Positions 1-12,262 are shown, counted from the first letter of the stretch. The stretch is 23,380 nt of DNA from DASUGM01 sp036274055 (GCA_036274055.1 DASUGM010000095.1:1-23380), one strand, 5' to 3'. Program-made: numbers and translations. The notes: generated by a model not told the origin, from the letters alone.

Positions 1-1236
1 GAGCCCGACACGGAAAATCCGGCCGGCGGCCCAGAGCACCACGACCGTCGACGTCGCCAGGATCGAGAGGCCGAGCAGCACTTCCCACATCGGCGGACCG
101 GGCGGCATCGTCAGCCGGATCATCATCGCGAACGGCGCGACCATCGGAATCATCGACAGCACCGTCGCCATCGGCGAGTCCGGCGCGCGGATGACCAGCA
201 CCGAGACGACGTAGCTCGCGATCAGGATCATCATCGCCGGCTGCAGCATGCTCTGTGCGTCCTTGAGGTCCGAGCAGGCCGAGCTGAGCGCCTGGAACAC
301 CGACCCGAACATCAGCGCCGCGCAGACCAGGAACAACAGGAACCAGCCAACCAGCACCGGATCGATCAGATCAGGACGGCCCATCTGCAGCAGCGCGTAG
401 ACGCCGCCGCCGAGATAGACGAACGACAACAGGAACGACACCGAAACGATGCCGAGCAGCTTGCCGGCCATCAGCTGGAACGGCGTCACCGACCCGAGCA
501 GAACCTCGCTGATCTTGCTCATCTTCTCTTCGATGATCGTGTTGATCAGGTGCTGCGCCGTCGTCATCACCGCCATGAACATCAGGATCAGGAAGAAGAA
601 CGGGATCCCGAACTGCTCGATTTCGTCGACTTCGCGCGCCGCCGACACCGTGCCGTCGGAGCGCTTCTCGACCAGGCTGAACGTCGAGAAGTCGGCGCGG
701 GCCGAGAGCTTCGAGACCAGCGTCCGATCGATGCCGGCGCGGCTGAAGCGCACCTCCTGAATCGCGTCGCGCAGCGTCGTCCGCAGCCAGTCGGAGAGGC
801 GCTCGTAGGACGTGTTCTGCGAGTAGTAGAGGATCGGCAGCGTCGACTCCGGATCCATCAGCTCGGCAGGCAGGAGCACGAAGGCAAAGATCTCGCCCTG
901 GCGGACGCGGTCGGACAACTCGACGGTCAGTGCCTCGTCGCTTTTGCCGGCTGGATCGACGCTGGTCGGAAACACTTTCGGTCCGGTCGACGCACCCTTC
1001 GCCGCGACCTCGGCGTTGTTGGCGAGCGCCGCCGCCTGAATCGGCGCATAGAGCGCGCCGGTGCGGTCGACGACGGCAAACGTCCGATCCTTGTGATCGA
1101 CCTGCCTGCCCGCGTAGCCCATGAACGCGAACAACCCGCCCATCAGCACCGGCATCGCGACGATGCCGATGATGAAGAACTTGGTGCGGACCAGCGCGAG
1201 GAACTCGGTCTGCGCGATGATGAGCGCGCGGCGCAT
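1..1236 (-). CDS. ABC-2 type transporter permease, NatB-like (3' end outside window)
   Basis: This is the membrane subunit of an ABC exporter of the NatAB/YhaP kind; its substrate cannot be told from sequence. The reading frame stays open from ATG at 1236 to the left edge (412 codons), so the C-terminus is missing. The protein starts MRRALIIAQTEF with a first membrane segment at about residues 17-35. A long extracytoplasmic domain follows, then a cluster of hydrophobic segments from about residue 210. The stretch beginning IIEEKMSKISEVLLGS, followed by TPFQLMAGKLLG, is the conserved cytoplasmic loop of ABC2_membrane_3/NatB permeases. Its ATG overlaps the stop of the upstream ATPase by one base (TGATG), so the two are translationally coupled. 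The family assignment is firm and the transported substrate unknown. Confidence 0.85.
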   Translation of the reverse strand, partial: MRRALIIAQTEFLALVRTKFFIIGIVAMPVLMGGLFAFMGYAGRQVDHKDRTFAVVDRTGALYAPIQAAALANNAEVAAKGASTGPKVFPTSVDPAGKSDEALTVELSDRVRQGEIFAFVLLPAELMDPESTLPILYYSQNTSYERLSDWLRTTLRDAIQEVRFSRAGIDRTLVSKLSARADFSTFSLVEKRSDGTVSAAREVDEIEQFGIPFFFLILMFMAVMTTAQHLINTIIEEKMSKISEVLLGSVTPFQLMAGKLLGIVSVSFLLSFVYLGGGVYALLQMGRPDLIDPVLVGWFLLFLVCAALMFGSVFQALSSACSDLKDAQSMLQPAMMILIASYVVSVLVIRAPDSPMATVLSMIPMVAPFAMMIRLTMPPGPPMWEVLLGLSILATSTVVVLWAAGRIFRVGL

Positions 1237-2159
1237 CACGCCACCTCCGGCTCGAGCATTTCTTCGGCGCTCGGCCGGGCGATGCGGACGAAGATGTCGT
1301 GCAGCGACGGCTTGGTGATCTCGAACTGCTGCACGCTGGTCTTCTCGACGAGCTGGCGCAGGAACGCCTGCGGGTCGCCGGCCAGCCGCACGTCCTGGAC
1401 GTTGCCGTGGTCGTTGACCGACTCGACGCCGGCCAGCTCGTGCAGGATGGCCGCGCCGCCAGTTGTGCGAACGCGGACGGTGTCGTGTCCGTACTGCGCC
1501 TGGATCTCGTCGAGCGATCCGTCGAGCACCTTGTTGCCGCGAAAGATCATGAAGATGCGATCGCACATCTTCTCAGCGGTGGACATGTCATGCGTCGAGA
1601 AGACAACCGTCGTTCCGCCGCGGCGCAGTTCGAAGACCGCGTCGCGCAGCGACTCGGCGTTGACCGGGTCGAGGCCGGAAAACGGCTCGTCGAGAATCAG
1701 CAGTTTCGGTCTGGCGACGATCGCGGAAATAAATTGCACCTTCTGCGCCATGCCCTTGGACAGCTGATCGATCCGTTTGTCCGCCCACTCGGTCAGGCGC
1801 AGCCGATCGAGCCACTGCTTGATCACCGGATCGAGGTCGGCGATGGCGCGTCCTTTCAACTGTCCGTAGTAGCGCAGCAGGCGACGGACCTGCATCTTCT
1901 TGTAGAGGCCGCGCTCTTCGGGCAGGTACCCGATGTCGTCGCGCGATGAAGACGTCACCGGTTGACCCAGCACGCGGATGTCGCCGGCGTCTGGCAGGAT
2001 GATGTTCATCACCATCCGGATCGTCGTCGTCTTCCCGGACCCGTTGGGCCCGATGAAGCCGTAGATGGATCCTTCCGGCACATCGAGTGTGAGGTCATTC
2101 ACGGCGAGGTGCGCGCCGAACTGTTTGCGGACGCTCCGAATCGCGATGGCCGGGGTCAT
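1236..2159 (-). CDS. ABC transporter ATP-binding protein, NatA-like with DUF4162-type C-terminus
   Basis: The ATPase subunit (307 aa) powers the permease encoded immediately downstream. Visible motifs are Walker A GPNGSGKT (residues 38-45), the sequence GYLPEERGLY in the Q-loop region (77-86), signature LSKGM (133-137), Walker B LLILDEP (153-159) with D-loop SGLD, and the switch histidine in STHD (H190). The segment after about residue 210 resembles the DUF4162 tail common in NatA-type exporters. The atypical signature LSKGM instead of LSGGQ is usual for this branch. The start at 2159 lacks a clear Shine-Dalgarno sequence; a TATAAT hexamer on this strand lies about 35 bp upstream. Drug, sodium or peptide export are all possible. 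Confidence 0.9.
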   Translation of the reverse strand: MTPAIAIRSVRKQFGAHLAVNDLTLDVPEGSIYGFIGPNGSGKTTTIRMVMNIILPDAGDIRVLGQPVTSSSRDDIGYLPEERGLYKKMQVRRLLRYYGQLKGRAIADLDPVIKQWLDRLRLTEWADKRIDQLSKGMAQKVQFISAIVARPKLLILDEPFSGLDPVNAESLRDAVFELRRGGTTVVFSTHDMSTAEKMCDRIFMIFRGNKVLDGSLDEIQAQYGHDTVRVRTTGGAAILHELAGVESVNDHGNVQDVRLAGDPQAFLRQLVEKTSVQQFEITKPSLHDIFVRIARPSAEEMLEPEVA

Positions 2160-2179
2160 TTCAGGCGATTTGACAGGAT

Positions 2180-2195
2180 TGTGAAACGTTTCACA
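2180..2195. promoter_or_regulatory. perfect 16-bp palindromic operator, CRP/FNR-family type
   Basis: TGTGAAACGTTTCACA is its own reverse complement and fits the CRP-family core TGTGA-N6-TCACA exactly. It lies between the divergent NatAB-like genes and the respiratory operon. On the plus strand it follows a TTGACA hexamer (2170-2175) and precedes TATAAG (2199-2204). On the minus strand it abuts a perfect TATAAT. A LacI-type operator (central CG, TGAAACGTTTCA) is an alternative reading. The regulator is not in the window. Confidence 0.6.
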
Positions 2196-2200
2196 TTATA
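2195..2200 (-). promoter_or_regulatory. candidate -10 element for the NatAB-like operon
   Basis: Read on the minus strand the hexamer is a perfect TATAAT. It would place the transcription start near 2188, inside the 16-bp palindrome at 2180-2195 and about 29 nt before the ATG at 2159. No good -35 hexamer is seen at 16-18 bp spacing, so this rests on the -10 match and its position only. Confidence 0.4.
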
Positions 2201-2284
2201 TAAGCGCCTTCGGGACGGTGCCCCGCATGTGCGTGTCCTCTTCGCCTTGAATCAATGTAGGCTTAGGGCGCTTCGCAACCGTTT

Positions 2285-2950
2285 ATGAGCCAGCTATTCC
2301 CTCGCAGTGCCAACGCCACTGCCCGCATGAGTTTGGCCGGTGTGATCGGTCTGGCCCTCTTTGGGGGCTGGGTCATCTTCACCCTGATGCGCTCGTCCTG
2401 GGTGACCAAGCAGAACGAGTTCGTGGCCCAGCCGGTCCAGTTCAGTCACGCCCATCACGTTGGCGGCGTTGGTCTCGACTGCCGCTATTGCCATACCTCG
2501 GTCGAGAAGTCGTCGTTCGCGGGCATCCCGCCGACCAAGACCTGCATAAACTGCCATTCGCAGCTTTGGACGAATGCGCCAATTCTCGAGCCGGTCCGGG
2601 CGAGCTTCCGCGACAATACCAATCTGAACTGGATTAGGGTTAACGACCTACCAGATTTCGTCTACTTCAACCATCAAATCCATGTCCGCCAAGGAGTTGG
2701 CTGCGTCACTTGCCACGGGCCTGTTGACAAGATGCCACTCATGTATCAGGCCAAACCGCTCCTGATGGAGTGGTGCCTCGACTGCCACCGGGCCCCGGAA
2801 AAGTTCCTCCGCCCGCGCGACGAGGTCTTCAACATGGCCTATCAGGCGCCGTCGGGGGCCGAGCAGCTCGAACTCGGACTCCGGCTCAAGAAGGAATACA
2901 ACGTGGCGGACATCAGGCACATGACGAGTTGCTCGATCTGCCACCGGTAG
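2285..2950 (+). CDS. actA: alternative complex III subunit ActA, pentaheme c-type cytochrome
   Basis: ActA carries electrons from the iron-sulfur subunit ActB towards cytochrome c on the periplasmic side of alternative complex III. The 221-aa protein has one N-terminal membrane anchor (about residues 15-36) and five CxxCH heme sites: CRYCH (66-70), CINCH (87-91), CVTCH (140-144), CLDCH (164-168) and CSICH (216-220). Five hemes is the expected number for ActA. It is the first gene of a roughly 12.7-kb operon and lies 53 bp before actB. The start ATG at 2285 has no strong Shine-Dalgarno sequence. Its second half is visibly poorer in GC than the flanking genes (around 47-55% in sampled 60-base lines against about 75% in one sampled actB line), with A/T-ending codons rare elsewhere in the operon. 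Confidence 0.95.
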   Translation: MSQLFPRSANATARMSLAGVIGLALFGGWVIFTLMRSSWVTKQNEFVAQPVQFSHAHHVGGVGLDCRYCHTSVEKSSFAGIPPTKTCINCHSQLWTNAPILEPVRASFRDNTNLNWIRVNDLPDFVYFNHQIHVRQGVGCVTCHGPVDKMPLMYQAKPLLMEWCLDCHRAPEKFLRPRDEVFNMAYQAPSGAEQLELGLRLKKEYNVADIRHMTSCSICHR

Positions 2951-3003
2951 TTTTAAGGGCTGTGCGGCGATAGCCGCTACCCGAGATCACAGGCTGTTCA
3001 TCC

Positions 3004-6042
<3,039 letters not shown>

Positions 6043-6058
6043 GAACTGGAGATTTCCG

Positions 6059-7458
<1,400 letters not shown>

Positions 7459-7459
<1 letters not shown>

Positions 7460-8010
7460 TGTCGCACACGGCCCCAGCCACGCCCGGTTTCTACGGCCTG
7501 ATGGCCGAGTTCGACTCGGCGCAGACGCTGCTCGACGCGGCGCACCAGGTCGGCAAGGCGGGCTACACCAAAGCCGACGCGTTCTCGCCGTTTCCGATCC
7601 ACGGCCTCGCCGAGGCGCTCGGGTTCAAGGATCGGCGCATCTCCTTTATTGTCCTGATGGGCGGCATTGCCGGCGCGTTGTTCGGCTACGGCCTGCAGTA
7701 CTACACCCAGGTGATCGCGTTTCCGCTCAACATCGGCGGCCGCCCGTTCCACTCGTGGGTGTCATTCATCCCGCCGACGTTCGAGACGACGATCCTGTTC
7801 GCCTCCTTCACGGCCGGCCTGACGATGATCGCGCTCAACGGCCTGCCGCGGCCGTATCACCCGGTGTTCAACGTGCCGCGCTTCAGCGGCGCCAGCCAGG
7901 ACCGGTTCTTCCTCGTGATCGAAGCGACCGATCCGAGATTCAACCTCGACCAGACACGATCGTTCCTGTCGGGTCTGCACGCGCGGGAAGTGGTGGTAGT
8001 CGATGAGTAA
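7459..8010 (+). CDS. actD: alternative complex III subunit ActD (DUF3341)
   Basis: ActD is a 183-aa membrane subunit of alternative complex III without cofactors. The start MSHTAPATPGFYGLMAEFDS matches the DUF3341 family, in which an N-terminal cytoplasmic domain precedes two membrane segments (here about residues 62-84 and 103-125). The short tail ending VVVVDE is cytoplasmic. It is coupled on both sides: its ATG overlaps the actC stop, and its TAA (8008-8010) lies inside the 8-bp overlap ATGAGTAA with actE. Function is structural, inferred from the family. Confidence 0.92.
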
Positions 8011-8743
8011 CCAGATTCCTGTCAGGCCCTGGGCCCTGGGCACTAGGCTCTGGGCGGGCTCGCAGGCCAGGGCCAAGGGCCCAGCGCCCAGGGCCTGGCG
8101 TGCGCGGCGCAATCGCGTGATCGCCGCGATCTTCGCGGCGTCACTGACAAGCGCCGCCTGCCGTCAGGATATGCACGACGCGCCCCGCTACGATCCGCTC
8201 GAAGCGAGCCCGGTGCTGATGAAGGGCGCGTCGGCGCAGCCGCTTGTCGAGGGCACCGTCGCGCGCGGGCAGTTGAACGACGACGAGCTGCTTCACACCG
8301 GCAAGACCGGCGATCAGCTGGCGGCGGTGTTTCCATTTGCGATCACCCGCGCCGATCTCGATCGCGGCCAGCAGCGCTTCAACATCTACTGCGCGCCGTG
8401 CCACGGCCGCACCGGCGAAGGCAACGGCATGGTCGTTCAGCGCGGCTACAAGCAGGCGGCGACGTACCACATCGATCGCCTCAGGACGATGCCGGTCGGC
8501 TACTTCTTCGACGTGATCTCGAACGGCTTCGGCGCGATGCCGGACTACCGCGCCCAGATCCCGGTGGAAGACCGCTGGCGCATCGTCGCCTACGTGCGCG
8601 CGTTGCAGCTCAGCCACAACGGCACGGCCGCGGATGTGCCGGCGGCGGAACTCGAACGGTTGAAATCCGGCGCGCCGGCGCCGGCGCCAGCGCCCGCGGC
8701 GGCACAAGGCGGCAGCGGCAGCGGCAGCGGGGGGTCACGCTAG
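8003..8743 (+). CDS. actE: alternative complex III subunit ActE, monoheme cytochrome c lipoprotein
   Basis: ActE (246 aa as called) is the monoheme cytochrome subunit that can pass electrons onward. The heme site is CAPCH (130-134) and the likely sixth ligand is M179 in FGAMPDY. A lipoprotein signal is clear: RARRNR, a hydrophobic stretch, then SAAC (50-53). The N-terminus is odd. Residues of about 7-32 are encoded by a 75-bp hairpin repeat (8023-8097), giving a long Trp/Arg/Pro-rich leader before the signal peptide. The start at 8003 is preferred because ATGAGTAA overlaps the actD stop and keeps the basic n-region. An in-frame GTG at 8117 would avoid the repeat but lose the positive charges. 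The C-terminus is a low-complexity Ala/Pro/Gly/Ser tail. Confidence 0.9.
   Translation: MSNQIPVRPWALGTRLWAGSQARAKGPAPRAWRARRNRVIAAIFAASLTSAACRQDMHDAPRYDPLEASPVLMKGASAQPLVEGTVARGQLNDDELLHTGKTGDQLAAVFPFAITRADLDRGQQRFNIYCAPCHGRTGEGNGMVVQRGYKQAATYHIDRLRTMPVGYFFDVISNGFGAMPDYRAQIPVEDRWRIVAYVRALQLSHNGTAADVPAAELERLKSGAPAPAPAPAAAQGGSGSGSGGSR
8023..8097 (+). repeat. heptad-phased hairpin repeat (element A) within actE
   Basis: Arms 8023-8055 and 8065-8097 pair at 28 of 33 positions around a 9-nt loop. The left arm is GGCCCTG, GGCCCTG, GGCACTA, GGCTCTG at 8025, 8032, 8039 and 8046. The right arm is GGCCAAG, GGCCCAG, CGCCCAG, GGCCTGG at 8071, 8078, 8085 and 8092. The strict 7-nt period is shared with the elements at 17708 and 22076. 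It lies in frame in the leader of ActE. Confidence 0.8.
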
Positions 8744-9958
8744 ATGGCTTCGCACGACACTCACTTCGACGACGCGGCGCTGTTGCAGCGGCCGCGCGCC
8801 GAGCTCAGCGCGCTCGGCAACAAGTCGATGATGCTCGGCGCTCTCGGCGCCGCTCTGATGGCGATCGGGTTCTTCGCGGCGCGTGAGACGTTCATGCAGT
8901 CGTACCTGATCGCCTACATGTTCTGGACCGGGCTCACCGTTGGCTCGCTCGCCGTGCTGATGGTGCATCACCTGTCTGGAGGCGCGTGGGGCATGGTCGG
9001 CCGCCGGGTCTGGGAAGCCGGCGCCAAGAACGTGCCGTTGATGGCGATCCTGTTTCTGCCGATCGCGTTCTCGCTGCCGGAACTCTACGTGTGGGCGCGG
9101 CCCGAAGCGGCGAGCGACCCGATCATCCACGAGAAGGCCGCCTACCTGAACCCGACGTTCTTCTACGTCCGCGCGGCGCTGTACTTCGGCATCTGGGCCG
9201 GCCTGACCTGGATTCTGACCAAGTGGTCGCGCGAGCAGGACGAGCACCCGACGCTGCTCCCGGGTCCGCAGGATCGGCGTTTCCGCATGGTCTCGGCGCC
9301 GGGGCTGTGCCTGTGGGTGCTGACGATCACCTTCATGAGCGTCGACTGGGTGATGTCGCTCGACCCGCATTGGTATTCGACGATCTTCGGCGTGCTGGCG
9401 CTCGGCGGCGCGGGCCTGTCGACGCTCGCGTTCACCATCGTCGTGCTGGCGTCGCTGGTGAAGTTCTCGCCGATGTCGCGGGTCGCCACCGCCGAGAACT
9501 TCCACGACCTCAGCAAGCTGATGTTCGCGTTCACGATGTTGTGGGCGTACTTCTCGGTCTCGCAGCTGCTGATCATCTGGTCGGCGAACCTGCCGGAAGA
9601 GATTCCGTTCTACCTCGAGCGCCTGCACGGGCCGTGGTATCCGATCAGCGTCCTGGTGCTGCTCGGCCAGTTCGCGCTGCCGTTCCTGCTGCTGTTGTCG
9701 CGCAGCCTCAAGCGGACGCCGTCGAAGGTGCGCCTGGTCGCGCTCTTCATCCTGGCGATGCGCGTCGTCGACATCGCCTGGACGATCGGCCCGGTGTTCC
9801 GTCACGAGGGCTCGTCGCTGCACTGGCTCGACTTCGCCTCGGTGCTCGGCCTCGGCCTGTTGTGGCTGGCGCTGTTCTGGCGCAATCTGGCCGGCCGCCC
9901 GCTGGTGCCGGCGCACGACCCGTACTTCAAGGAAGCGATGGCTCATGGCGGACACTAA
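8744..9958 (+). CDS. actF: alternative complex III subunit ActF, NrfD-like membrane protein
   Basis: ActF (404 aa) is the second polytopic membrane subunit and a distant relative of ActC; it helps form the membrane core next to the oxidase. About ten hydrophobic segments are visible. Family-like stretches include FWTGLTVGSLAVLMVHHLSGG (near residues 59-79), SVDWVMSLDPHWYSTIFG, and DLSKLMFAFTMLWAYFSVSQ. The ATG at 8744 directly follows the actE stop (TAGATG). The 3' end overlaps the next reading frame by 14 bp. Confidence 0.93.
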   Translation: MASHDTHFDDAALLQRPRAELSALGNKSMMLGALGAALMAIGFFAARETFMQSYLIAYMFWTGLTVGSLAVLMVHHLSGGAWGMVGRRVWEAGAKNVPLMAILFLPIAFSLPELYVWARPEAASDPIIHEKAAYLNPTFFYVRAALYFGIWAGLTWILTKWSREQDEHPTLLPGPQDRRFRMVSAPGLCLWVLTITFMSVDWVMSLDPHWYSTIFGVLALGGAGLSTLAFTIVVLASLVKFSPMSRVATAENFHDLSKLMFAFTMLWAYFSVSQLLIIWSANLPEEIPFYLERLHGPWYPISVLVLLGQFALPFLLLLSRSLKRTPSKVRLVALFILAMRVVDIAWTIGPVFRHEGSSLHWLDFASVLGLGLLWLALFWRNLAGRPLVPAHDPYFKEAMAHGGH

Positions 9959-10391
9959 CGCGCATCACGCCGATCAGATCCCGGTCGAAGGCGACGGCGT
10001 CAGTTACTCCGGCATCGTCTGGTTCGTCGTGATCCTCACGGTCACGACGCTGTTCTGCCAGCTGCTGGTCTGGGGCCTGTTCGAATACATGCAGAGCCGC
10101 GAATTCGCGCGCGACCCGGCGCGGTCCGCCGTCGCCGCGCCGACCGGGACGTTGCCGCCGACGCCGAATCTGCTCACCGACGAGCCGGCGAACCTGAAGC
10201 ACTTCCGCGATGCCGAAACGACGGCGCTCGAGACCTACGGCTGGGTCGATCAGAACGCCGGTACGGTGCGGCTGCCGATCGAAAAGGCGAAGGAACTGAT
10301 TCTCGAGCGCGGCCTGCCGGTGCGCTCCGCCTCCGCACCTTCGTCGCCCGACGCTGCGGCGGACAAGGGCGCGAAGAAGGCCGGGAAATAA
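9945..10391 (+). CDS. single-TM protein of unknown function in the act-cox operon
   Basis: I do not recognise a named family for this 148-aa protein. It has a short polar N-terminus, one membrane segment (about residues 22-46) and a periplasmic tail if inserted N-in. The tail contains a conserved-looking stretch at about residues 98-125 with YGWVD, VRLPIEKA and ERGLP. From memory, small anchored proteins of this layout accompany SCO genes in oxidase operons, which suggests an accessory or assembly role or a supercomplex linker. It overlaps actF by 14 bp and lies 12 bp before the SCO gene, so it is surely co-transcribed. No CxxC, CxxCH or His-rich metal site is present. The last 25 residues are low complexity. 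Confidence 0.8.
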   Translation: MADTNAHHADQIPVEGDGVSYSGIVWFVVILTVTTLFCQLLVWGLFEYMQSREFARDPARSAVAAPTGTLPPTPNLLTDEPANLKHFRDAETTALETYGWVDQNAGTVRLPIEKAKELILERGLPVRSASAPSSPDAAADKGAKKAGK

Positions 10392-10403
10392 GACTGCACT
10401 GCG

Positions 10404-11297
10404 ATGAATAGATCCGCTCGGACATTCCTGCGCGCGTCTCTGATGAGCCTGATGCTCGTCGGCGCGGCCGGGGTGTCACTCGCGGAGGCACAGCCGAGCG
10501 GCCCGATGTCGGTGCCGCCGCCGGGAATCGCCGCGACCAAACAGATTCCGATGCTGCGCGAAGTCGGCATCGATCAGAAGCTCGACCAGCAGGTTCCGCT
10601 CGACACGCCGTTCGTCGATCAGGACGGCAAGGACGTGACGCTGCGCCAGTACTTCGGCGCCAAGCCGGTCGTGCTCGCGCTCGTCTATTACGACTGCCCG
10701 ATGCTGTGCACGCAGGTGCTCAACGGGTTGAGCGGTTCGCTCGAAGGCCTGACTTTCAGCCCGGGCCGGGAGTTCGAACTGGTCGTCGTCAGCTTCGACG
10801 CCGGGGAGACGCCGTCGCTGGCGGCGCAGAAACGGCAGACCTACATCAGACGCTACGGCCGCGCCGGCACCGAGGCGGGGATTCATTTCCTCACCGGGCG
10901 CAGCGAATCGATCAAGGCGCTGACCGGCGCCGTCGGCTTCCGCTACGCCTACGACGAGAAGCTCGATCAGTACGCGCACCCGGCGGCGATTACCGTGCTG
11001 ACGGCCGAGGGCCGGGTGTCGCGCTATCTGTTCGGCATCGAATTCGCGCCGCGCGATCTGCGGCTGGCGCTGGTCGAAGCCGCCGACCACAAGATTGGCA
11101 CCACCCTCGATCAGGCGCTGCTCTTCTGCTACCACTACGACCCCGAAACCGGGAAGTACGGCTTCGTGGTCATGAACATCGTCCGGCTGGCCGCGATCCT
11201 CACGATCGTGGCGCTGGGAGCTTTCATCATGCTCAACCTCCGGCGTGATCGGCGCCAGGCACACGCGGTCGGTCCGACCGCCACGGGTACTCGCTAG
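10404..11297 (+). CDS. sco1: SCO1/SenC-family copper chaperone for cytochrome c oxidase
   Basis: SCO proteins are thioredoxin-fold chaperones that help load the CuA centre of oxidase subunit II. This 297-aa protein has an N-terminal signal peptide (MNRSARTFLR start, hydrophobic to about residue 28). It has the copper motif CPMLC (C98, C102) and the distal histidine H192 in YAHPAAI. A C-terminal membrane segment at about 254-277 is followed by basic residues, so it is anchored from the C-terminus, as in the branch carrying CYHYDPETGKYG before the anchor. It sits directly before coxB, its likely client; the coxB ATG follows its stop with no gap. Confidence 0.92.
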   Translation: MNRSARTFLRASLMSLMLVGAAGVSLAEAQPSGPMSVPPPGIAATKQIPMLREVGIDQKLDQQVPLDTPFVDQDGKDVTLRQYFGAKPVVLALVYYDCPMLCTQVLNGLSGSLEGLTFSPGREFELVVVSFDAGETPSLAAQKRQTYIRRYGRAGTEAGIHFLTGRSESIKALTGAVGFRYAYDEKLDQYAHPAAITVLTAEGRVSRYLFGIEFAPRDLRLALVEAADHKIGTTLDQALLFCYHYDPETGKYGFVVMNIVRLAAILTIVALGAFIMLNLRRDRRQAHAVGPTATGTR

Positions 11298-12251
11298 ATG
11301 CAGAACATCCCCCTGTTTCCCCCGAGCGCGTCGTCGGTGGCGATGGAGATGGACCTCCTCTATCTCTTCATCACCGCCGTCAGTGCCTTTTTCGTCGTGC
11401 TCGTGGCCGCACTGACGCTGATTTTCGCGGTCAAGTACCGCCGGCGCCACCCTGACGAGGTCGGTGCCGACATCCATGGCTCGCTCGTCCTCGAGCTGAC
11501 CTGGACCTTCATTCCCTTCGTGCTCTCGATGGTGATGTTCGTGTGGGGCGCCGATTTGTTCTACCGCCTGGCGCGCCCGCCAGCCGACGCGATGGACATG
11601 TTCGTCGTCGGCAAGCAGTGGATGTGGAAGGTGCAGCATCCGGCCGGCGTCCGCGAAATCAATCAGATGCACGTGCCGATCGGCCGCAACGTCCGTATTT
11701 TTCTCGGCTCCGAAGACGTGCTCCACGACTACTCGATCCCGGCGTTCCGCGTGAAGATGGACGCCGTCCCCGGCAAGATCACGACGATGTGGTTCAAGGC
11801 GACACAGGCCGGGACGTACCACATCTTCTGCGCGGAGTACTGCGGCACCAAGCACAGCGGGATGATCGGCGAAGTGATCGCGATGGAGCCGCAGGATTAC
11901 GAGGCGTGGCTCGCCGGCGGCCGCTCGACCGGCACCCCGGTCGAAAACGGCGAGCGGCTGTTCTCGACGCTGTCGTGCAACACCTGCCACAAACCGGATT
12001 CGACCGGGCGCGGCCCGTCGCTGCACGGCGTCTTCGGCAGTACCGTCCAGCTCGCCGATGGCCGCAAGGTCGTCGCCGACGAGAACTATCTGCGTGAGTC
12101 GATCATGAACTCGCAGGCGAAGGTGGTGCAGGGCTTCCAGCCGATCATGCCGGCATTCCAGGGCATGGTCAGCGAAGAAAACCTGATGCAGTTGATCGCC
12201 TACATCAAGACGCTGAAGCCGGCGGCGCCGGCTGACGCGGTGAAGAAGTAG
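11298..12251 (+). CDS. coxB: cytochrome c oxidase subunit II with fused cytochrome c domain (caa3 type)
   Basis: Subunit II receives electrons and passes them to subunit I. The 317-aa protein has two membrane segments (about residues 20-44 and 68-89) and a cupredoxin domain with all CuA ligands: H143, C178, E180, C182, H186 and M189. A C-terminal cytochrome c domain has CNTCH (227-231) and probable ligand M284 in QPIMPAF. The fused heme domain defines a caa3 oxidase, so the ActA/ActE hemes could reduce it directly without soluble cytochrome c. The gene starts immediately after the SCO stop (TAGATG). Confidence 0.96.
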   Translation: MQNIPLFPPSASSVAMEMDLLYLFITAVSAFFVVLVAALTLIFAVKYRRRHPDEVGADIHGSLVLELTWTFIPFVLSMVMFVWGADLFYRLARPPADAMDMFVVGKQWMWKVQHPAGVREINQMHVPIGRNVRIFLGSEDVLHDYSIPAFRVKMDAVPGKITTMWFKATQAGTYHIFCAEYCGTKHSGMIGEVIAMEPQDYEAWLAGGRSTGTPVENGERLFSTLSCNTCHKPDSTGRGPSLHGVFGSTVQLADGRKVVADENYLRESIMNSQAKVVQGFQPIMPAFQGMVSEENLMQLIAYIKTLKPAAPADAVKK

Positions 12252-12262
12252 CGGGTCTTTTT

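Larger units (their letters stand above)
2170..2204 (+). promoter_or_regulatory. candidate promoter region for the act-cox operon
   Basis: TTGACA at 2170-2175 is a perfect -35 hexamer. Possible -10 boxes are CATTAT (2194-2199, 18-bp spacer, 4/6 match) and TATAAG (2199-2204, 5/6 match but 23-bp spacer). A further TAGGCT at 2258-2263 sits closer to the actA start at 2285. The palindrome at 2180-2195 occupies the spacer, which would allow repression by a bound regulator. The exact start site cannot be fixed by eye. Confidence 0.35.

Noticed and set aside
550..1767. 405-codon plus-strand frame over the NatAB-like genes
   Set aside because: It runs antisense to a permease and an ATPase with clear motifs and shows no domain of its own.
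8023..8097. Element A as a CRISPR-like or tandem repeat array
   Set aside because: The unit is only 7 nt and the two halves are inverted; there are no spacers and no cas genes.
10476..12026. 516-codon minus-strand frame opposite SCO and coxB
   Set aside because: It has no motifs and unnatural composition, while the plus-strand genes show complete copper and heme sites.
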